Below, piece by piece: positions 27,032-35,504 of a DNA stretch of 35,504 nucleotides. The notes beneath the pieces are model-generated. The model searched no databases. It saw only the letters and a list, made by a program, of their open reading frames with translations, and was not told the DNA's origin. Numbering within the stretch: the stretch's first letter is position 1; each line of letters begins with the position of its first letter. This DNA is from Candidatus Fermentithermobacillaceae bacterium DTU015 (GTDB lineage Bacteria; Bacillota; Sulfobacillia; Fermentithermobacillales; Fermentithermobacillaceae). The stretch spans positions 66,625 to 102,128 of the forward strand of contig LFST01000054.1 of the NCBI GenBank assembly GCA_001513185.1, written 5' to 3'. The position numbers were made by a program, and so were the translations under genes.

Positions 27032-27578
27032 TAGGAACAACCTCCGCTTCTTCACCTTTGTCCCTTCTGCCTACCAGGCCACGAATCTCGGCAATCTCAC
27101 GAGCGCTACGAAGTTGCTTAAGAGCTTCCATCGTCGCGTATACTACGTTGTAAGGATTTGAAGAGCCCAGAGACTTGGCCAAAACATCTTGGATGCCCCC
27201 AAGTTCCATGATGGGGCGGACACCCCTGCCGGCAATAATCCCGGTACCCGGTGATGCCGGACGCAGAAGCACCTTGCCTGCACCAAACCGCCCGATCACT
27301 TCGTGGGGAATTGTGGTGTTATGCATAGGTATTTCGATTACGTTCTTCTTGGCATCTTCTATGCCCTTTCTGATGGCATCAGTGAGGTCTTGCGCCTTAC
27401 CCAATCCGGCCCCGACCTTACCTTTGCCGTTTCCAACCACTACAAGAGCTCTAAAAGAACGCCTGCGCCCGCCTTTCACGGTCTTGGATACGGGACCAAA
27501 AGCGACTACATGGTCCTTAAACTCATCTTCGGGCCGGCTTCTTCTGCTGTCCATGGTAGCATCATCTCTTGACAACAA
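27018..27578 (-). CDS. rpsE: 30S ribosomal protein S5
   Basis: An S5 of about 186 aa, with the double-stranded RNA-binding segment [37 protein letters not shown] and the C-terminal S5 domain. S5 guards decoding fidelity. The start is uncertain. TTG 27578 is chosen because GGGGTGAT (27582-27589) is seven bases upstream; ATG 27554 is the shorter alternative and ATG 27611 would overlap rplR by 17 bases with no ribosome site seen. Confidence 0.93.
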   Translation of the reverse strand: MLSRDDATMDSRRSRPEDEFKDHVVAFGPVSKTVKGGRRRSFRALVVVGNGKGKVGAGLGKAQDLTDAIRKGIEDAKKNVIEIPMHNTTIPHEVIGRFGAGKVLLRPASPGTGIIAGRGVRPIMELGGIQDVLAKSLGSSNPYNVVYATMEALKQLRSAREIAEIRGLVGRRDKGEEAEVVPNGLA

Positions 27579-27594
27579 GTAATCACCCCGCATG

Positions 27595-27960
27595 TTAGAA
27601 CTCAAGCCCACCTTCTCTGGCTCCGTCTGCTAATGCCTTTACACGTCCGTGATAACGGTAGCCTCCCCGATCGAACACAACCTGCTTTATGTTCTTCTCC
27701 AAAGCTCTTTTTGCGATCAGGTTCCCGACTACAAAGGCGCCCTCAACGTTGCTGCCAGACTTGCCTGTTTCTCGGAAAGCCTTTTCACACGACGACGCTG
27801 ACACCAGGGTTTCCTGGGTCGTGTCATCGATAATCTGTGCATAAATATGCTTCAGGCTCCTGAACACGTTGAGACGTGGACGTTCAGGTGTGCCCACTAC
27901 TTTCTTCCTCACCCGGCGGTGGCGCCTGGCCCGCCTTTCACGCTTCGTTTTCACATCCAT
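27595..27960 (-). CDS. rplR: 50S ribosomal protein L18
   Basis: A 121-aa L18 that binds 5S rRNA. Recognised from [33 protein letters not shown] and the C-terminal [25 protein letters not shown] start, 28 bases after rplF. Confidence 0.97.
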   Translation of the reverse strand: MDVKTKRERRARRHRRVRKKVVGTPERPRLNVFRSLKHIYAQIIDDTTQETLVSASSCEKAFRETGKSGSNVEGAFVVGNLIAKRALEKNIKQVVFDRGGYRYHGRVKALADGAREGGLEF

Positions 27961-27988
27961 TTCAAGTCCTTCCTCCTCTTGAGGCTAC

Positions 27989-28522
27989 TTAAGCGCCCTT
28001 GACAACCTTGCGTCTGATAACCTCTCCCGCGTACCTGACACCTGTGCCACGGTATGGCTCAGGCGGACGCAGCCTGCGGATGTCTGCAGCTACCTGTCCC
28101 ACCACGACCTTATCAATCCCACGCACTATTACGCGGTTGGGTTGAGGCACTTCGATCTCTATTCCCTCGGGAGGTACTATCTCGCAAGGTTTAGAGAAGC
28201 CAAGGTTCAGTATTAACTTGTTTCCGGACATCTGGGCACGGTAACCAACACCGCTCAACTCCAGGGTCTTTTCATAACCCTGGGTTACCCCGATCACCAT
28301 GTTGTTGATGAGGGTGCGGGTAAGCCCATGGAGGGACTTATGCTTCTTGCTGTCGGAGGGCCTTTCCACAAGGATAGTGCCCCCGTCCACCGTTACCTTC
28401 ATGTCCGGGTGTAGTTCCCTGCTCAGTGTCCCTTTAGGGCCTCTTACCGAAATCTTGGAACCTTCCAAGTTCACGGTAACGCCTGAGGGTATCTCTATGG
28501 GTTTTCTCCCGATTCGTGACAT
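27989..28522 (-). CDS. rplF: 50S ribosomal protein L6
   Basis: A 177-aa L6 with two related RNA-binding halves. Recognised from [14 protein letters not shown], the [18 protein letters not shown] segment and the end [22 protein letters not shown]. It sits at the base of the L7/L12 stalk near the GTPase centre. ATG start. Confidence 0.97.
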   Translation of the reverse strand: MSRIGRKPIEIPSGVTVNLEGSKISVRGPKGTLSRELHPDMKVTVDGGTILVERPSDSKKHKSLHGLTRTLINNMVIGVTQGYEKTLELSGVGYRAQMSGNKLILNLGFSKPCEIVPPEGIEIEVPQPNRVIVRGIDKVVVGQVAADIRRLRPPEPYRGTGVRYAGEVIRRKVVKGA

Positions 28523-28544
28523 GCAAAAACCCTCCTGTATTTTC

Positions 28545-28940
28545 CTACCATACGTAACAGAGCACTTCGCCGCCTATCCCGGCTTTACGGGCTGCCCTGT
28601 CGGTCATGATTCCCTGGGATGTGGAAATGACAGCAATACCCAAGCCGCCCAGCACCCTGGGAAGCTCATCTTTACCTGCATAAACCCTAAGCCCGGGCTT
28701 GGAAATCTGCCTGATTCCGGTTATAGCACATGTCTTGCCGGGACCGTATTTCAGGTACGCACGCAGTATAGAATACGGCTTGCCTTCTATTACCTCATAG
28801 TCCCTGATGTAGCCCTCTGCTTTAAGGACTGCCAGAATTCTCTCCTTAATCTTAGAGTAGGGGATGTCCACCCTCTCATGTTTTGCCATGCCGGCATTGC
28901 GCAGCCTGGTAAGCATATCGGCGATAGGATCATGTGTCAT
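28545..28940 (-). CDS. rpsH: 30S ribosomal protein S8
   Basis: A 131-aa S8, a primary 16S binder. Recognised from [14 protein letters not shown] and the C-terminal [30 protein letters not shown] start, 13 bases after rpsN. In other bacteria S8 represses the spc operon through its own mRNA; no such site was verified here. Confidence 0.97.
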   Translation of the reverse strand: MTHDPIADMLTRLRNAGMAKHERVDIPYSKIKERILAVLKAEGYIRDYEVIEGKPYSILRAYLKYGPGKTCAITGIRQISKPGLRVYAGKDELPRVLGGLGIAVISTSQGIMTDRAARKAGIGGEVLCYVW

Positions 28941-28953
28941 CGATAATTCCCCC

Positions 28954-29139
28954 CTACCAGCTGGCTTTCTTTACGCCAGGAATCTCACCGCGATGAGCCA
29001 AAGTCCTGAAACAATGCCTGCACAAGCCGAATTTTCTCATGTAGGCGCGCGCCCTGCCACAAATATTGCATCTATTGACTCGCCGCGTGGAGTATTTCGG
29101 CTGTTTATGCATCTTGCTAAGTTTGGCCTTGCTCGCCAA
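28954..29139 (-). CDS. rpsN: 30S ribosomal protein S14, type Z
   Basis: A 61-aa short S14 with four zinc cysteines: Cys24, Cys27, Cys40 and Cys43 in CNIC and CRHC. The short form replaces the 100-residue zinc-free form. The start is TTG 29139, with GGGGGAG just upstream, and it gives the normal 61-residue length. Confidence 0.97.
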   Translation of the reverse strand: MASKAKLSKMHKQPKYSTRRVNRCNICGRARAYMRKFGLCRHCFRTLAHRGEIPGVKKASW

Positions 29140-29151
29140 GGAAACTCCCCC

Positions 29152-29703
29152 TTACTGTCTGAAAGGCATACCCAGTGCTTCCAGCAGGTATCGCCCTTCT
29201 TCATCGGTCTTCGCCGTAGTGGTAATGGTAATGTCCATACCACGTATTTTCGAAACTTCGTCGTATTCTATCTCAGGGAATATCAGCTGCTCCTTGAGTC
29301 CCAAGGAGTAATTCCCCCGGCCGTCGAAGCTGTTGGGATTCAAACCGCGGAAATCCCTAACCCTGGGGAGAACCACGTGGAACAGTTTTTCCAAGAAGTC
29401 ATACATGCGTTCTCCCCTGAGGGTAACTTTGCATCCTACATTCATACCCGCCCTGACCTTGAAAGATGACACCGACTTCTTAGCCTTCGTGATAATAGGC
29501 CTCTGGCCGGTGATCTTCATCAAGTCCTTAACAGCAGCTTCCATAGCATCAGCATTGTGGGTGGCTTCGCCTACCCCCATGTTGATAACAACCTTTTCGA
29601 CTTTGGGCACCTGATATATGTTCTTGTAGCCGAAGGCCTTCATCATGGCGGGAACTACTTCTTGACGATATACATCCTTAAGTGACACGTTCCTCGACCT
29701 CAC
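29152..29703 (-). CDS. rplE: 50S ribosomal protein L5
   Basis: A 183-aa L5, the 5S rRNA-binding protein of the central protuberance. Recognised from [28 protein letters not shown] and [23 protein letters not shown] 29703 overlaps the rplX stop (GTGA). Confidence 0.97.
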   Translation of the reverse strand: MRSRNVSLKDVYRQEVVPAMMKAFGYKNIYQVPKVEKVVINMGVGEATHNADAMEAAVKDLMKITGQRPIITKAKKSVSSFKVRAGMNVGCKVTLRGERMYDFLEKLFHVVLPRVRDFRGLNPNSFDGRGNYSLGLKEQLIFPEIEYDEVSKIRGMDITITTTAKTDEEGRYLLEALGMPFRQ

Positions 29704-30011
29704 TTGTCAATGGCTTCGCCACATTTTCTGCAATATCTGACTTTCTTGCCGTCTACAAACCTGTACCCGACCCTTATGGGCCTGGAACACTCGGGGCATA
29801 CCAACATCACTGCTGATCTGTGTATCGGGCCTTCCCTTTCGATAATCCCGCCTTGAGGCAAGTCTTTGGTTGGCCTCTGATGCTTCTTCTGCAAATTCAC
29901 CCGCTCGACGACTACACGGTTAGCCCGAGGTATGGTGCGGAGCACCTTGCCCTTGGCCCCCTTATACTTGCCGCTAATCACCAGGACTGTATCACCCTTA
30001 CGGATATTCAC
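29700..30011 (-). CDS. rplX: 50S ribosomal protein L24 (with zinc motif)
   Basis: A 103-aa assembly-initiating protein. An N-terminal KOW motif ([18 protein letters not shown]) is followed by a C-terminal zinc ribbon with Cys72, Cys75, Cys94 and Cys97 (CPEC, CRKC), as in many Bacillota. GTG start. Confidence 0.97.
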   Translation of the reverse strand: MNIRKGDTVLVISGKYKGAKGKVLRTIPRANRVVVERVNLQKKHQRPTKDLPQGGIIEREGPIHRSAVMLVCPECSRPIRVGYRFVDGKKVRYCRKCGEAIDK

Positions 30012-30034
30012 TCAAACCCACCACCTTCCAGGCA

Positions 30035-30403
30035 CTAAATAACTTCCGGGGCGAGAGATATTATCTTGGTAAAGCGCTTCTCCCGAAGTTCCCGTGCCAC
30101 AGGCCCGAAAATACGGGTACCTTGAGGCTCCGTTGCGTCCTTGAGAATCACCGCAGCATTGTCGTCGAACTTGATATGGGTGCCATCAGGGCGCCTCACG
30201 CCCTGCTTGGTCCGGACTATAACCGCCCTGACTACCTGCCCCTTCTTAACAACGCCTCCTGGCGTGGCCTGTTTGATGGAAGCAACGATTACATCACCCA
30301 AGCCTGCGTAACGCTTGAATCCGCTCCCAAGGACCCTGATGCACATGATTTCTTTCGCGCCTGTGTTATCTGCTACTTTCAGTCTGCTCTGTGGCTGGAT
30401 CAC
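30035..30403 (-). CDS. rplN: 50S ribosomal protein L14
   Basis: A 122-aa L14 of the subunit interface. Recognised from [19 protein letters not shown] and the C-terminal [26 protein letters not shown] 30403 overlaps the rpsQ stop (GTGA). Confidence 0.98.
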   Translation of the reverse strand: MIQPQSRLKVADNTGAKEIMCIRVLGSGFKRYAGLGDVIVASIKQATPGGVVKKGQVVRAVIVRTKQGVRRPDGTHIKFDDNAAVILKDATEPQGTRIFGPVARELREKRFTKIISLAPEVI

Positions 30404-30678
30404 GTCTGGTCACCCCCTGCGTGGGCCTTGGACTTCTCGATAACTTCACTAATCCTCCACCGCTTACGCCTCGATAGGGGCCTCGTCTCGGCCAGCCGGA
30501 CTCTGTCCCCTATGACGGTAGCGTTATCTTCGTCGTGGGCCATCACTTTCCGGGTTGATCTGTACCGTTTCTTGTAGATCGGGTGAACCTTCCAGCTTTC
30601 AATGGCCACAACCCGAGTCTTATCCATCTTGTCGCTTATGACTACCCCGATCAATTCCTTACGTTTCCCACGCTCCAT
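30400..30678 (-). CDS. rpsQ: 30S ribosomal protein S17
   Basis: A 92-aa OB-fold protein that binds 16S early in assembly. Recognised from [14 protein letters not shown] and [22 protein letters not shown] start with GGAGG eight bases upstream. Confidence 0.97.
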   Translation of the reverse strand: MERGKRKELIGVVISDKMDKTRVVAIESWKVHPIYKKRYRSTRKVMAHDEDNATVIGDRVRLAETRPLSRRKRWRISEVIEKSKAHAGGDQT

Positions 30679-30681
30679 AGA

Positions 30682-30891
30682 TTAACCCTCCTGGGTAAGC
30701 ATTCCGAGTTCTCTCTGGCGCTGAATAGTCTTCACCCGCGCTATTGTCCGCTTAACCTCTCGTATCCGCATCACATTGTCAAGCTGCCCTGTAGCATGCT
30801 GAAAGCGCAGGTTAAACAGCTCTTCCTTGAGATCCGAAAGCTTTTGGTCCAAATCCTTGTCGCTCAATTTCCTAAGCTCCTGCACCTTCAT
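30682..30891 (-). CDS. rpmC: 50S ribosomal protein L29
   Basis: A 69-aa helical-hairpin protein at the tunnel exit. Recognised from [16 protein letters not shown] and [16 protein letters not shown] 30891 is chosen for its AGGCGG nine bases upstream; ATG 30897 is two codons earlier and too close to that site. The gene begins inside the end of rplP. Confidence 0.95.
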   Translation of the reverse strand: MKVQELRKLSDKDLDQKLSDLKEELFNLRFQHATGQLDNVMRIREVKRTIARVKTIQRQRELGMLTQEG

Positions 30892-31333
30892 CTTCATTCA
30901 CCGCCTTTTCTTGTAAGGCACCTAGGTCCGGCCGCATTTTGAATTTGCATTTCATCGGCAGTTTCATAGCTGCCAGCCTGAGTGCTTCTCTGGCTGCTTC
31001 CTCAGGAACGCCTGCGATCTCAAACAGGATGCGTCCTGGCTTGACTACTGCAACCCAGTACTCAGGGTTGCCCTTACCGCTTCCCATTCTGGTTTCTGCA
31101 GGCTTTTTGGTAACAGGTTTGTCAGGGAAAATCCTAATCCAAACCTTGCCACCGCGCCTTATATGACGGGTAAGGGCCACTCTTGCGGCCTCGATCTGCC
31201 TGTCAGTTACCCAAGCCGGTTCCAGCGCCTGAAGCCCGTATTCGCCGTAAAACACTTCGTTTCCGCTTCCGGCTTTACCGGTCATTCTTCCACGGTGTTG
31301 TTTCCTGAACTTCACACGTTTGGGCATTAACAT
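30872..31333 (-). CDS. rplP: 50S ribosomal protein L16
   Basis: A 153-aa L16 that helps place A-site tRNA. Recognised from [14 protein letters not shown] and [19 protein letters not shown]. The acidic tail ENDEGAGA-like end (VNEDEGAGA) adds several residues to the common 144-146. ATG 31333 gives MLMPKR, like the MLLPKR of related species. Confidence 0.97.
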   Translation of the reverse strand: MLMPKRVKFRKQHRGRMTGKAGSGNEVFYGEYGLQALEPAWVTDRQIEAARVALTRHIRRGGKVWIRIFPDKPVTKKPAETRMGSGKGNPEYWVAVVKPGRILFEIAGVPEEAAREALRLAAMKLPMKCKFKMRPDLGALQEKAVNEDEGAGA

Positions 31334-31336
31334 AGC

Positions 31337-31993
31337 TCACTTGCCTCCCTTATCGTCTTGAGGTTTCGCCGGGAGGATATCACCCTTGTATATCCACACC
31401 TTGACGCCTATGCGTCCGTAAGTGGTGTGGGCCTCGGCAAATCCATAGTCGATGTTAGCCCGTATGGTATGGAGAGGCACGGTTCCTTCGCCGGCCCTTT
31501 CGCTGCGAGCTATTTCAGCACCGTGCAGACGTCCGGACACCTTCACCTTGATCCCTTTGGCACCGGCTCTCATGGCACGGCCTATGGCTTGTCTCATTGC
31601 CCTTCTGTACGAAACTCGTCTCTCTATTGCACTAGCAATGTTCTCTGCTACCAGCTGTGCATCCGTCTCAGGGCTCTTTACTTCGAGACAGTGTATGTTT
31701 ACCCGCTTACCGGTAAGTCTCTCCAAATCCTTCCGAAGGGCCTCGATACCTGTACCGCCCCGCCCGATAACCATACCAGGCCTGGCAGCATGCACAATTA
31801 TACTGATTTCCTGAGGCTTGCGTTCGATCTCTATCCTGGGAATACCGGCCCTGTTCAGATTGTCCTTGATATACCGCCTAATCTTCCAATCCTCGAGGAG
31901 GAGGTCGGCAAAATTCTTGCGGGCAAACCACCGGGAATCCCAATCATAAATCACGCCTACGCGAAACCCCTTCGGATGAACCTTCTGACCCAA
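31337..31993 (-). CDS. rpsC: 30S ribosomal protein S3
   Basis: A 218-aa S3 at the mRNA entry. The type II KH domain has the GRGG loop at residues 77-80. The opening [12 protein letters not shown] fixes TTG 31993 as start; its GGAGG lies in the final codons of rplV. ORF length is typical. Confidence 0.97.
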   Translation of the reverse strand: MGQKVHPKGFRVGVIYDWDSRWFARKNFADLLLEDWKIRRYIKDNLNRAGIPRIEIERKPQEISIIVHAARPGMVIGRGGTGIEALRKDLERLTGKRVNIHCLEVKSPETDAQLVAENIASAIERRVSYRRAMRQAIGRAMRAGAKGIKVKVSGRLHGAEIARSERAGEGTVPLHTIRANIDYGFAEAHTTYGRIGVKVWIYKGDILPAKPQDDKGGK

Positions 31994-31997
31994 AGCC

Positions 31998-32339
31998 TTA
32001 ACCCTCCTCTCTTTCTCTCAGAACCACTGTTAGGTGAGAAGTTTTCTTCTGTATAGGATAAGCTATACCTCTGGCACGGGGCCGCCACCGCTTGAGCGTG
32101 GGCCCTTTCCCAACGTAAATCTCAGCAACGTACAACGAATCCCCGTCCATGTCATGGTTGTTCTCTGCATTGGCGATTGCAGACCGGATTGCTTTTTCCA
32201 CCACTTTGCTGGCTCTCTTGGGAGTGTATCTCAAGATCGCCAAAGCTTCTCTTACTGGTTTCCCCCGTACAAGATCGGCCACTATGCCCACTTTGCTAGG
32301 GGATATCCTGATATATCTTACTTGGCAACGAGCTTCCAT
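31998..32339 (-). CDS. rplV: 50S ribosomal protein L22
   Basis: A 113-aa L22 whose beta hairpin lines the exit tunnel. Recognised from [20 protein letters not shown] and the loop [21 protein letters not shown] start. No macrolide-resistance-like insertion is seen in the loop. Confidence 0.97.
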   Translation of the reverse strand: MEARCQVRYIRISPSKVGIVADLVRGKPVREALAILRYTPKRASKVVEKAIRSAIANAENNHDMDGDSLYVAEIYVGKGPTLKRWRPRARGIAYPIQKKTSHLTVVLREREEG

Positions 32340-32357
32340 AGGTTCACATTTACCCCC

Positions 32358-32642
32358 TTACTTCAGAGCAGTCGAACGGACAGTGTGTGCCCCGTGGCCC
32401 CTGAATGTACGCGTGGGAGCGAATTCGCCTAACTTGTGTCCTACTGCATCTTCGGTAATATATACCGGCACATGCTTACGCCCGTCGTGAACTGCGATTG
32501 TATGACCCACCATCTCAGGTACGATGGTTGAGGCTCTCGACCAAGTCCGGATAACTCTCTTTTCCTTCTTCCGGTTAAGTTCCCGGACCTTGGCCAGCAA
32601 CTTCGGACAAACATATGGTCCTTTCTTCCTGGAACGGCCCAT
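32358..32642 (-). CDS. rpsS: 30S ribosomal protein S19
   Basis: A 94-aa head protein that works with S13. Recognised from [32 protein letters not shown] and [15 protein letters not shown] start. Confidence 0.98.
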   Translation of the reverse strand: MGRSRKKGPYVCPKLLAKVRELNRKKEKRVIRTWSRASTIVPEMVGHTIAVHDGRKHVPVYITEDAVGHKLGEFAPTRTFRGHGAHTVRSTALK

Positions 32643-32666
32643 GATCGCCCCCTCCTTCCCAAACGC

Positions 32667-33494
32667 TTATTTCCGACGCTTAACTATCAGCTTATCCGAC
32701 GCTTTCTTGCGCTTCCTTGTCCTGTAGCCCAAAGTAGGCTTACCCCACGGAGACACAGGGCCAGGCAACCCGATAGGCGCTTTGCCTTCGCCACCGCCAT
32801 GGGGGTGATCCACGGGGTTCATAGCCAAGCCCCTGACGCTGGGACGCCAACCTCTGTGACGCTTGCGGCCGGCTTTGCCCAGCACCTCGTTTTCATGCTC
32901 CACGTTGCCTACCTGTCCTATGGTGGCTTTGCACGCAACAGGCACTTTCCTCTGTTCACCTGAAGCAAGCCTCAGCAGCGCATAGCCGCCTTCCTTTGCC
33001 ATAAGCTGCGCCTGGGCTCCTGCAGCTCTGGCTAGCTGCCCGCCCTTCCCCGGCACCAGCTCAATGTTATGAACAAAGGTACCTGTGGGAATGTGCTCGA
33101 GAGGCAACGCGTTACCCGGCTTGATGTCAGCATCAGGCCCGGACATAATCACGTCGCCAACCTGTATGCCCACGGGAGCCAGGATGTACCTCTTGTCGCC
33201 GTCGGCATAGGTGATAAGAGCCAAACGCGCTGACCGGTTGGGATCGTATTCGATCGCCGTCACTTTACCGGGCACGCCATCCTTGTCCCGTTTGAAATCT
33301 ACGATACGGATCAGCTTTCTGGCGCCTCCGCCGCGGTGCCGCACTGTTATCCTGCCTTGGGAATTGCGCCCGGCAGACCGCTTCTTGGAGAAAACCAGCC
33401 TCTTTTCCGGCTCCTTCTTCGTGATCTCCTCATACGTACTGGATACGCGCTGCCTTAGTCCGGGCGTCGTTGGCTTATAAGTCTTAACTGGCAA
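32667..33494 (-). CDS. rplB: 50S ribosomal protein L2
   Basis: A 275-aa L2 next to the peptidyl-transferase centre, with the conserved [19 protein letters not shown] region holding the critical histidine. The start is TTG 33494 ([14 protein letters not shown] follows), with GGAGG eight bases upstream. Confidence 0.98.
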   Translation of the reverse strand: MPVKTYKPTTPGLRQRVSSTYEEITKKEPEKRLVFSKKRSAGRNSQGRITVRHRGGGARKLIRIVDFKRDKDGVPGKVTAIEYDPNRSARLALITYADGDKRYILAPVGIQVGDVIMSGPDADIKPGNALPLEHIPTGTFVHNIELVPGKGGQLARAAGAQAQLMAKEGGYALLRLASGEQRKVPVACKATIGQVGNVEHENEVLGKAGRKRHRGWRPSVRGLAMNPVDHPHGGGEGKAPIGLPGPVSPWGKPTLGYRTRKRKKASDKLIVKRRK

Positions 33495-33519
33495 CCAATT
33501 TCCCTCCCTTTACCGCTTC

Positions 33520-33810
33520 CTAGACACCCTCGAAGAACTCAATGGTCTCTCCAGGTGCCAGGGTTACCATAGCTTTTTTCCAAGCGGGAGTACGCCCAGC
33601 ATGATACCCCATCCGTCTTGGTTTACCTTTCATGTTGATGGTGTTTACCTTCAGCACCTTAACCCTAAAGATCTCCTCTATGGCGTTATGGATATCTGCC
33701 TTGGTGGCCTTAGGATGCACCCGGAACGTATAGACTCCCTTTTCCATGGCATCATGGCTTTTCTCAGTGATTATCGGTGCAATGATAATGTCTCTGGCCG
33801 TGAGCTTCAT
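33520..33810 (-). CDS. rplW: 50S ribosomal protein L23
   Basis: A 96-aa protein at the tunnel exit, docking site for trigger factor and SRP. Recognised from IIAPIITEKSHDAMEKGVYTF and NTINMKGKPRRMG. ATG 33810 overlaps the rplD stop (ATGA). Confidence 0.97.
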   Translation of the reverse strand: MKLTARDIIIAPIITEKSHDAMEKGVYTFRVHPKATKADIHNAIEEIFRVKVLKVNTINMKGKPRRMGYHAGRTPAWKKAMVTLAPGETIEFFEGV

Positions 33811-34430
33811 GCCAATTCCCCCTCAAGTTTCCTAAGTGCATCTTCCGTGACCACGAGGTGCCGTTTGGACATCACATCGTAGGTGCAAATCTGCCTCGCG
33901 TTGGTCACAGAAACACCAGGAATATTCCGGGCTGACAACACCACATTCCGTTCCGGATCGGCAGTGACTATCAGGCAGCTTTTCTCAACGCCAAGTTTCT
34001 TGAGTAGCTCGTATACGTGCTTGGTCTTGGGCCTTTCCATCTTGAGTTCCTGCAAGACGAGAATCCGTCCCGCCGATGCTCTCAGCGACAGCGCAGACAA
34101 CAGCGCCTTTCTCTTCATCTTCTTGGTGAGCCGCCAGCTGTAATCCCTTGCCACAGGGCCAAACACCACTCCGCCGCCCTTCCAAATGGGTGAACGGATG
34201 CTGCCGTGCCTGGCCCTTCCCAAGCCTTTCTGTCTCCACGGCTTCCGGCCTCCACCGGCGACTTCTGCCCTTGTCTTAACTCCTACAGTGCCCACTCTTG
34301 CGCTGTTGAGATGGGCAAGGATTGCCGCCCTCAGCAGGCCCAAGTTGGGCTCAACACCAAACACCTGCTCAGATAGGCTAACAGTGCCTAGTTTTTCGCC
34401 TTGTTCGTTGTAAACATGTGCTTCTGGCAC
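33807..34430 (-). CDS. rplD: 50S ribosomal protein L4
   Basis: A 207-aa L4 whose internal loop reaches the exit tunnel. Recognised from TRAEVAGGGRKPWRQKGLGRARHGS and GPVARDYSW. GTG 34430 follows GGAGG by seven bases. In gamma-proteobacteria L4 represses the S10 operon; no such control was verified here. Confidence 0.97.
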   Translation of the reverse strand: MPEAHVYNEQGEKLGTVSLSEQVFGVEPNLGLLRAAILAHLNSARVGTVGVKTRAEVAGGGRKPWRQKGLGRARHGSIRSPIWKGGGVVFGPVARDYSWRLTKKMKRKALLSALSLRASAGRILVLQELKMERPKTKHVYELLKKLGVEKSCLIVTADPERNVVLSARNIPGVSVTNARQICTYDVMSKRHLVVTEDALRKLEGELA

Positions 34431-34454
34431 AAGGCTCCCTCCTTAACCTGCGCT

Positions 34455-35075
34455 TCATCGAGAAGCCTCTTTGATCATAACCAAGGATCCTCTTCGTCCA
34501 GGCACCCCACCATGCACCAAGAGCAGGTTCTTCTCAGGATCCACGCCGACCACACGCAGATTCCTAATAGTAACTCTTTCGCTGCCCTTGTGCCCCGGCA
34601 ACTTCCGGCCCGGAAATACCCTCGCAGCATCCCTTGCCGCAAGAGAACCCGAACCTCTATGATACTTTGAGCCATGGCTCGACGGGCCGCGCCTAAAGTT
34701 CCACCGCTTGATTGACCCTGCAAATCCCTTTCCAAGGGAAGTGCCCGTCACATCAACGTAATCGCCTGACTTGAACACATCTACTTTAACCTCATCGCCG
34801 ATCTTAACGTCCTCACCAGGCTTCACCCTGAACTCCCGCAAATACTTCTTGGGAGTAACTCCCTTGCTCTTGAAGTAACCTCTCAGGGGTTTATTAAGGC
34901 GATGCTCCTTAACAAAACCAAACCCCAACTGCACACCGGTATAGCCATCTTTGTCCGAAGTCTTTATGTCCACAACTGTGCAGGGGCCGGCTTCAATGAC
35001 GGTTACGGGAATGAGTCTGCCTTCTTCATCGAATACCTGGGTCATTCCGATTTTCTTGCCCAGAATGGCCTTCAT
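34455..35075 (-). CDS. rplC: 50S ribosomal protein L3
   Basis: A 206-aa L3, early assembly protein near the peptidyl-transferase centre. Recognised from ILGKKIGMTQVFDEEGRLIPVTVIEAGPC and the loop GPSSHGSKYHRGSGS. ATG start. Confidence 0.98.
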   Translation of the reverse strand: MKAILGKKIGMTQVFDEEGRLIPVTVIEAGPCTVVDIKTSDKDGYTGVQLGFGFVKEHRLNKPLRGYFKSKGVTPKKYLREFRVKPGEDVKIGDEVKVDVFKSGDYVDVTGTSLGKGFAGSIKRWNFRRGPSSHGSKYHRGSGSLAARDAARVFPGRKLPGHKGSERVTIRNLRVVGVDPEKNLLLVHGGVPGRRGSLVMIKEASR

Positions 35076-35106
35076 GTCACAGCACCTCCTCCATCAAGCG
35101 CCCCTT

Positions 35107-35418
35107 CTACACAGCCTTTATCTCGATATCCACACCTGCAGGCAAATCAAGCCTGGTAAGAGCATCCATGGTTTTGGTTGTCGGCTCCATAATGTCGATG
35201 AGCCTCTTGTGTACCCTCATCTCAAATTGCTCACGGAGATCCTTCTCCCCGTTGGGAGCAGTAAGAATGGTGTAGACGCTCCTCTCAGTGGGAAGAGGTA
35301 CCGGGCCTGATACCAGGGCGCCGGTCCTCTTGGCTGTCTCTACAATTCTTCCTGCTGATTGGTCCAGTATCTTGTGATCGAAGGCTCTCAATCTAACCCT
35401 GATCCTCTGCCTTCGCAC
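35107..35418 (-). CDS. rpsJ: 30S ribosomal protein S10
   Basis: A 103-aa S10, also the NusB partner in antitermination. Recognised from [17 protein letters not shown] and the end [18 protein letters not shown] 35418 is preferred: GGGG (35427-35430) of GGGGTGATC lies eight bases upstream and the protein then begins as usual. GTG 35427, which overlaps the tuf stop, would place this site over the start codon itself. Confidence 0.96.
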   Translation of the reverse strand: MRRQRIRVRLRAFDHKILDQSAGRIVETAKRTGALVSGPVPLPTERSVYTILTAPNGEKDLREQFEMRVHKRLIDIMEPTTKTMDALTRLDLPAGVDIEIKAV

Positions 35419-35421
35419 AAC

Positions 35422-35430
35422 GATCACCCC
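35422..35430 (-). promoter_or_regulatory. ribosome binding site of rpsJ inside the tuf 3' end
   Basis: GGGGTGATC matches eight of nine bases of the extended anti-16S pairing GGAGGTGATC region. It contains the tuf stop codon (TGA, 35424-35426) and decides the rpsJ start at 35418. Confidence 0.65.
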
Positions 35431-35504
35431 ACAATCTTCGTGACTACCCCTGATGCTACCGTACGTCCGCCTTCGCGGATAGCAAACCTAAGCCCTTCTT
35501 CCAT
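35424..35504 (-). CDS. tuf: elongation factor Tu, C-terminal end (cut by window edge)
   Basis: The last 26 codons of EF-Tu: [20 protein letters not shown], then VTKIVG and TGA. This is domain 3, which contacts tRNA and EF-Ts. The rest lies beyond the right edge of the window. The stop codon is only five bases from the preferred rpsJ start, so the two genes are probably coupled. Confidence 0.95.
   Translation of the reverse strand: MEEGLRFAIREGGRTVASGVVTKIVG

Overview
This 35.5-kb window comes from a Gram-positive, endospore-forming Bacillota, probably an anaerobic amino-acid fermenter of the Clostridia or a related class. The evidence is the Firmicutes-type order tuf-S10-spc-alpha-ecfA1A2T-truA-rplM-rpsI-cwlD, zinc-ligand forms of S14, S4, L24, L36 and adenylate kinase, the cortex amidase CwlD, and a complete oxidative ornithine-fermentation cluster. 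Genus cannot be read from the sequence. Nearly everything is on the minus strand, so transcription runs from right to left. GTG and TTG starts are frequent.

Region 1 (35504 down to 15686) is housekeeping: the tail of tuf, an uninterrupted ribosomal-protein series with secY, adk, map, infA, rpmJ and rpoA, then the core of an ECF vitamin transporter, truA, rplM, rpsI and cwlD. Many genes overlap by 1-16 bases. Ribosomal protein L30 (rpmD) is missing from its usual place, because rpsE and rplO overlap.

Region 2 (15685 down to 3681) is an accessory operon. A 240-base leader holds a possible sigma-54 promoter and a nest of complementary segments that could fold into a regulatory RNA. It is followed by ord, ortA, ortB, oraS, oraE, a GlmL/MutL-family protein and orr. 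Together these racemise L-ornithine, move its delta-amino group with a B12/PLP mutase, oxidise the product to 2-amino-4-oxopentanoate, and cleave that with CoA to acetyl-CoA and alanine. With no break the operon continues into a MEMO-AMMECR1 fusion, its partner radical-SAM enzyme (the 'AmmeMemoRadiSam' set, function unknown) and a two-domain P-loop GTPase related to cyclic-2,3-diphosphoglycerate synthetase. A clear intrinsic terminator closes the run. This linkage of a known catabolic pathway to three uncharacterised proteins is the most interesting feature of the window.

Region 3 (3600 down to 1) holds a membrane glycosyltransferase with an unusual insertion of about 215 residues, a small GDT1/UPF0016 membrane protein, a tRNA-Arg(CCG) with a good promoter, a NYN-domain nuclease-like protein, and the only plus-strand gene, a small hypothetical one. 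I see no mobile elements, CRISPR arrays, rRNA genes or gene-free stretches above 300 bases.
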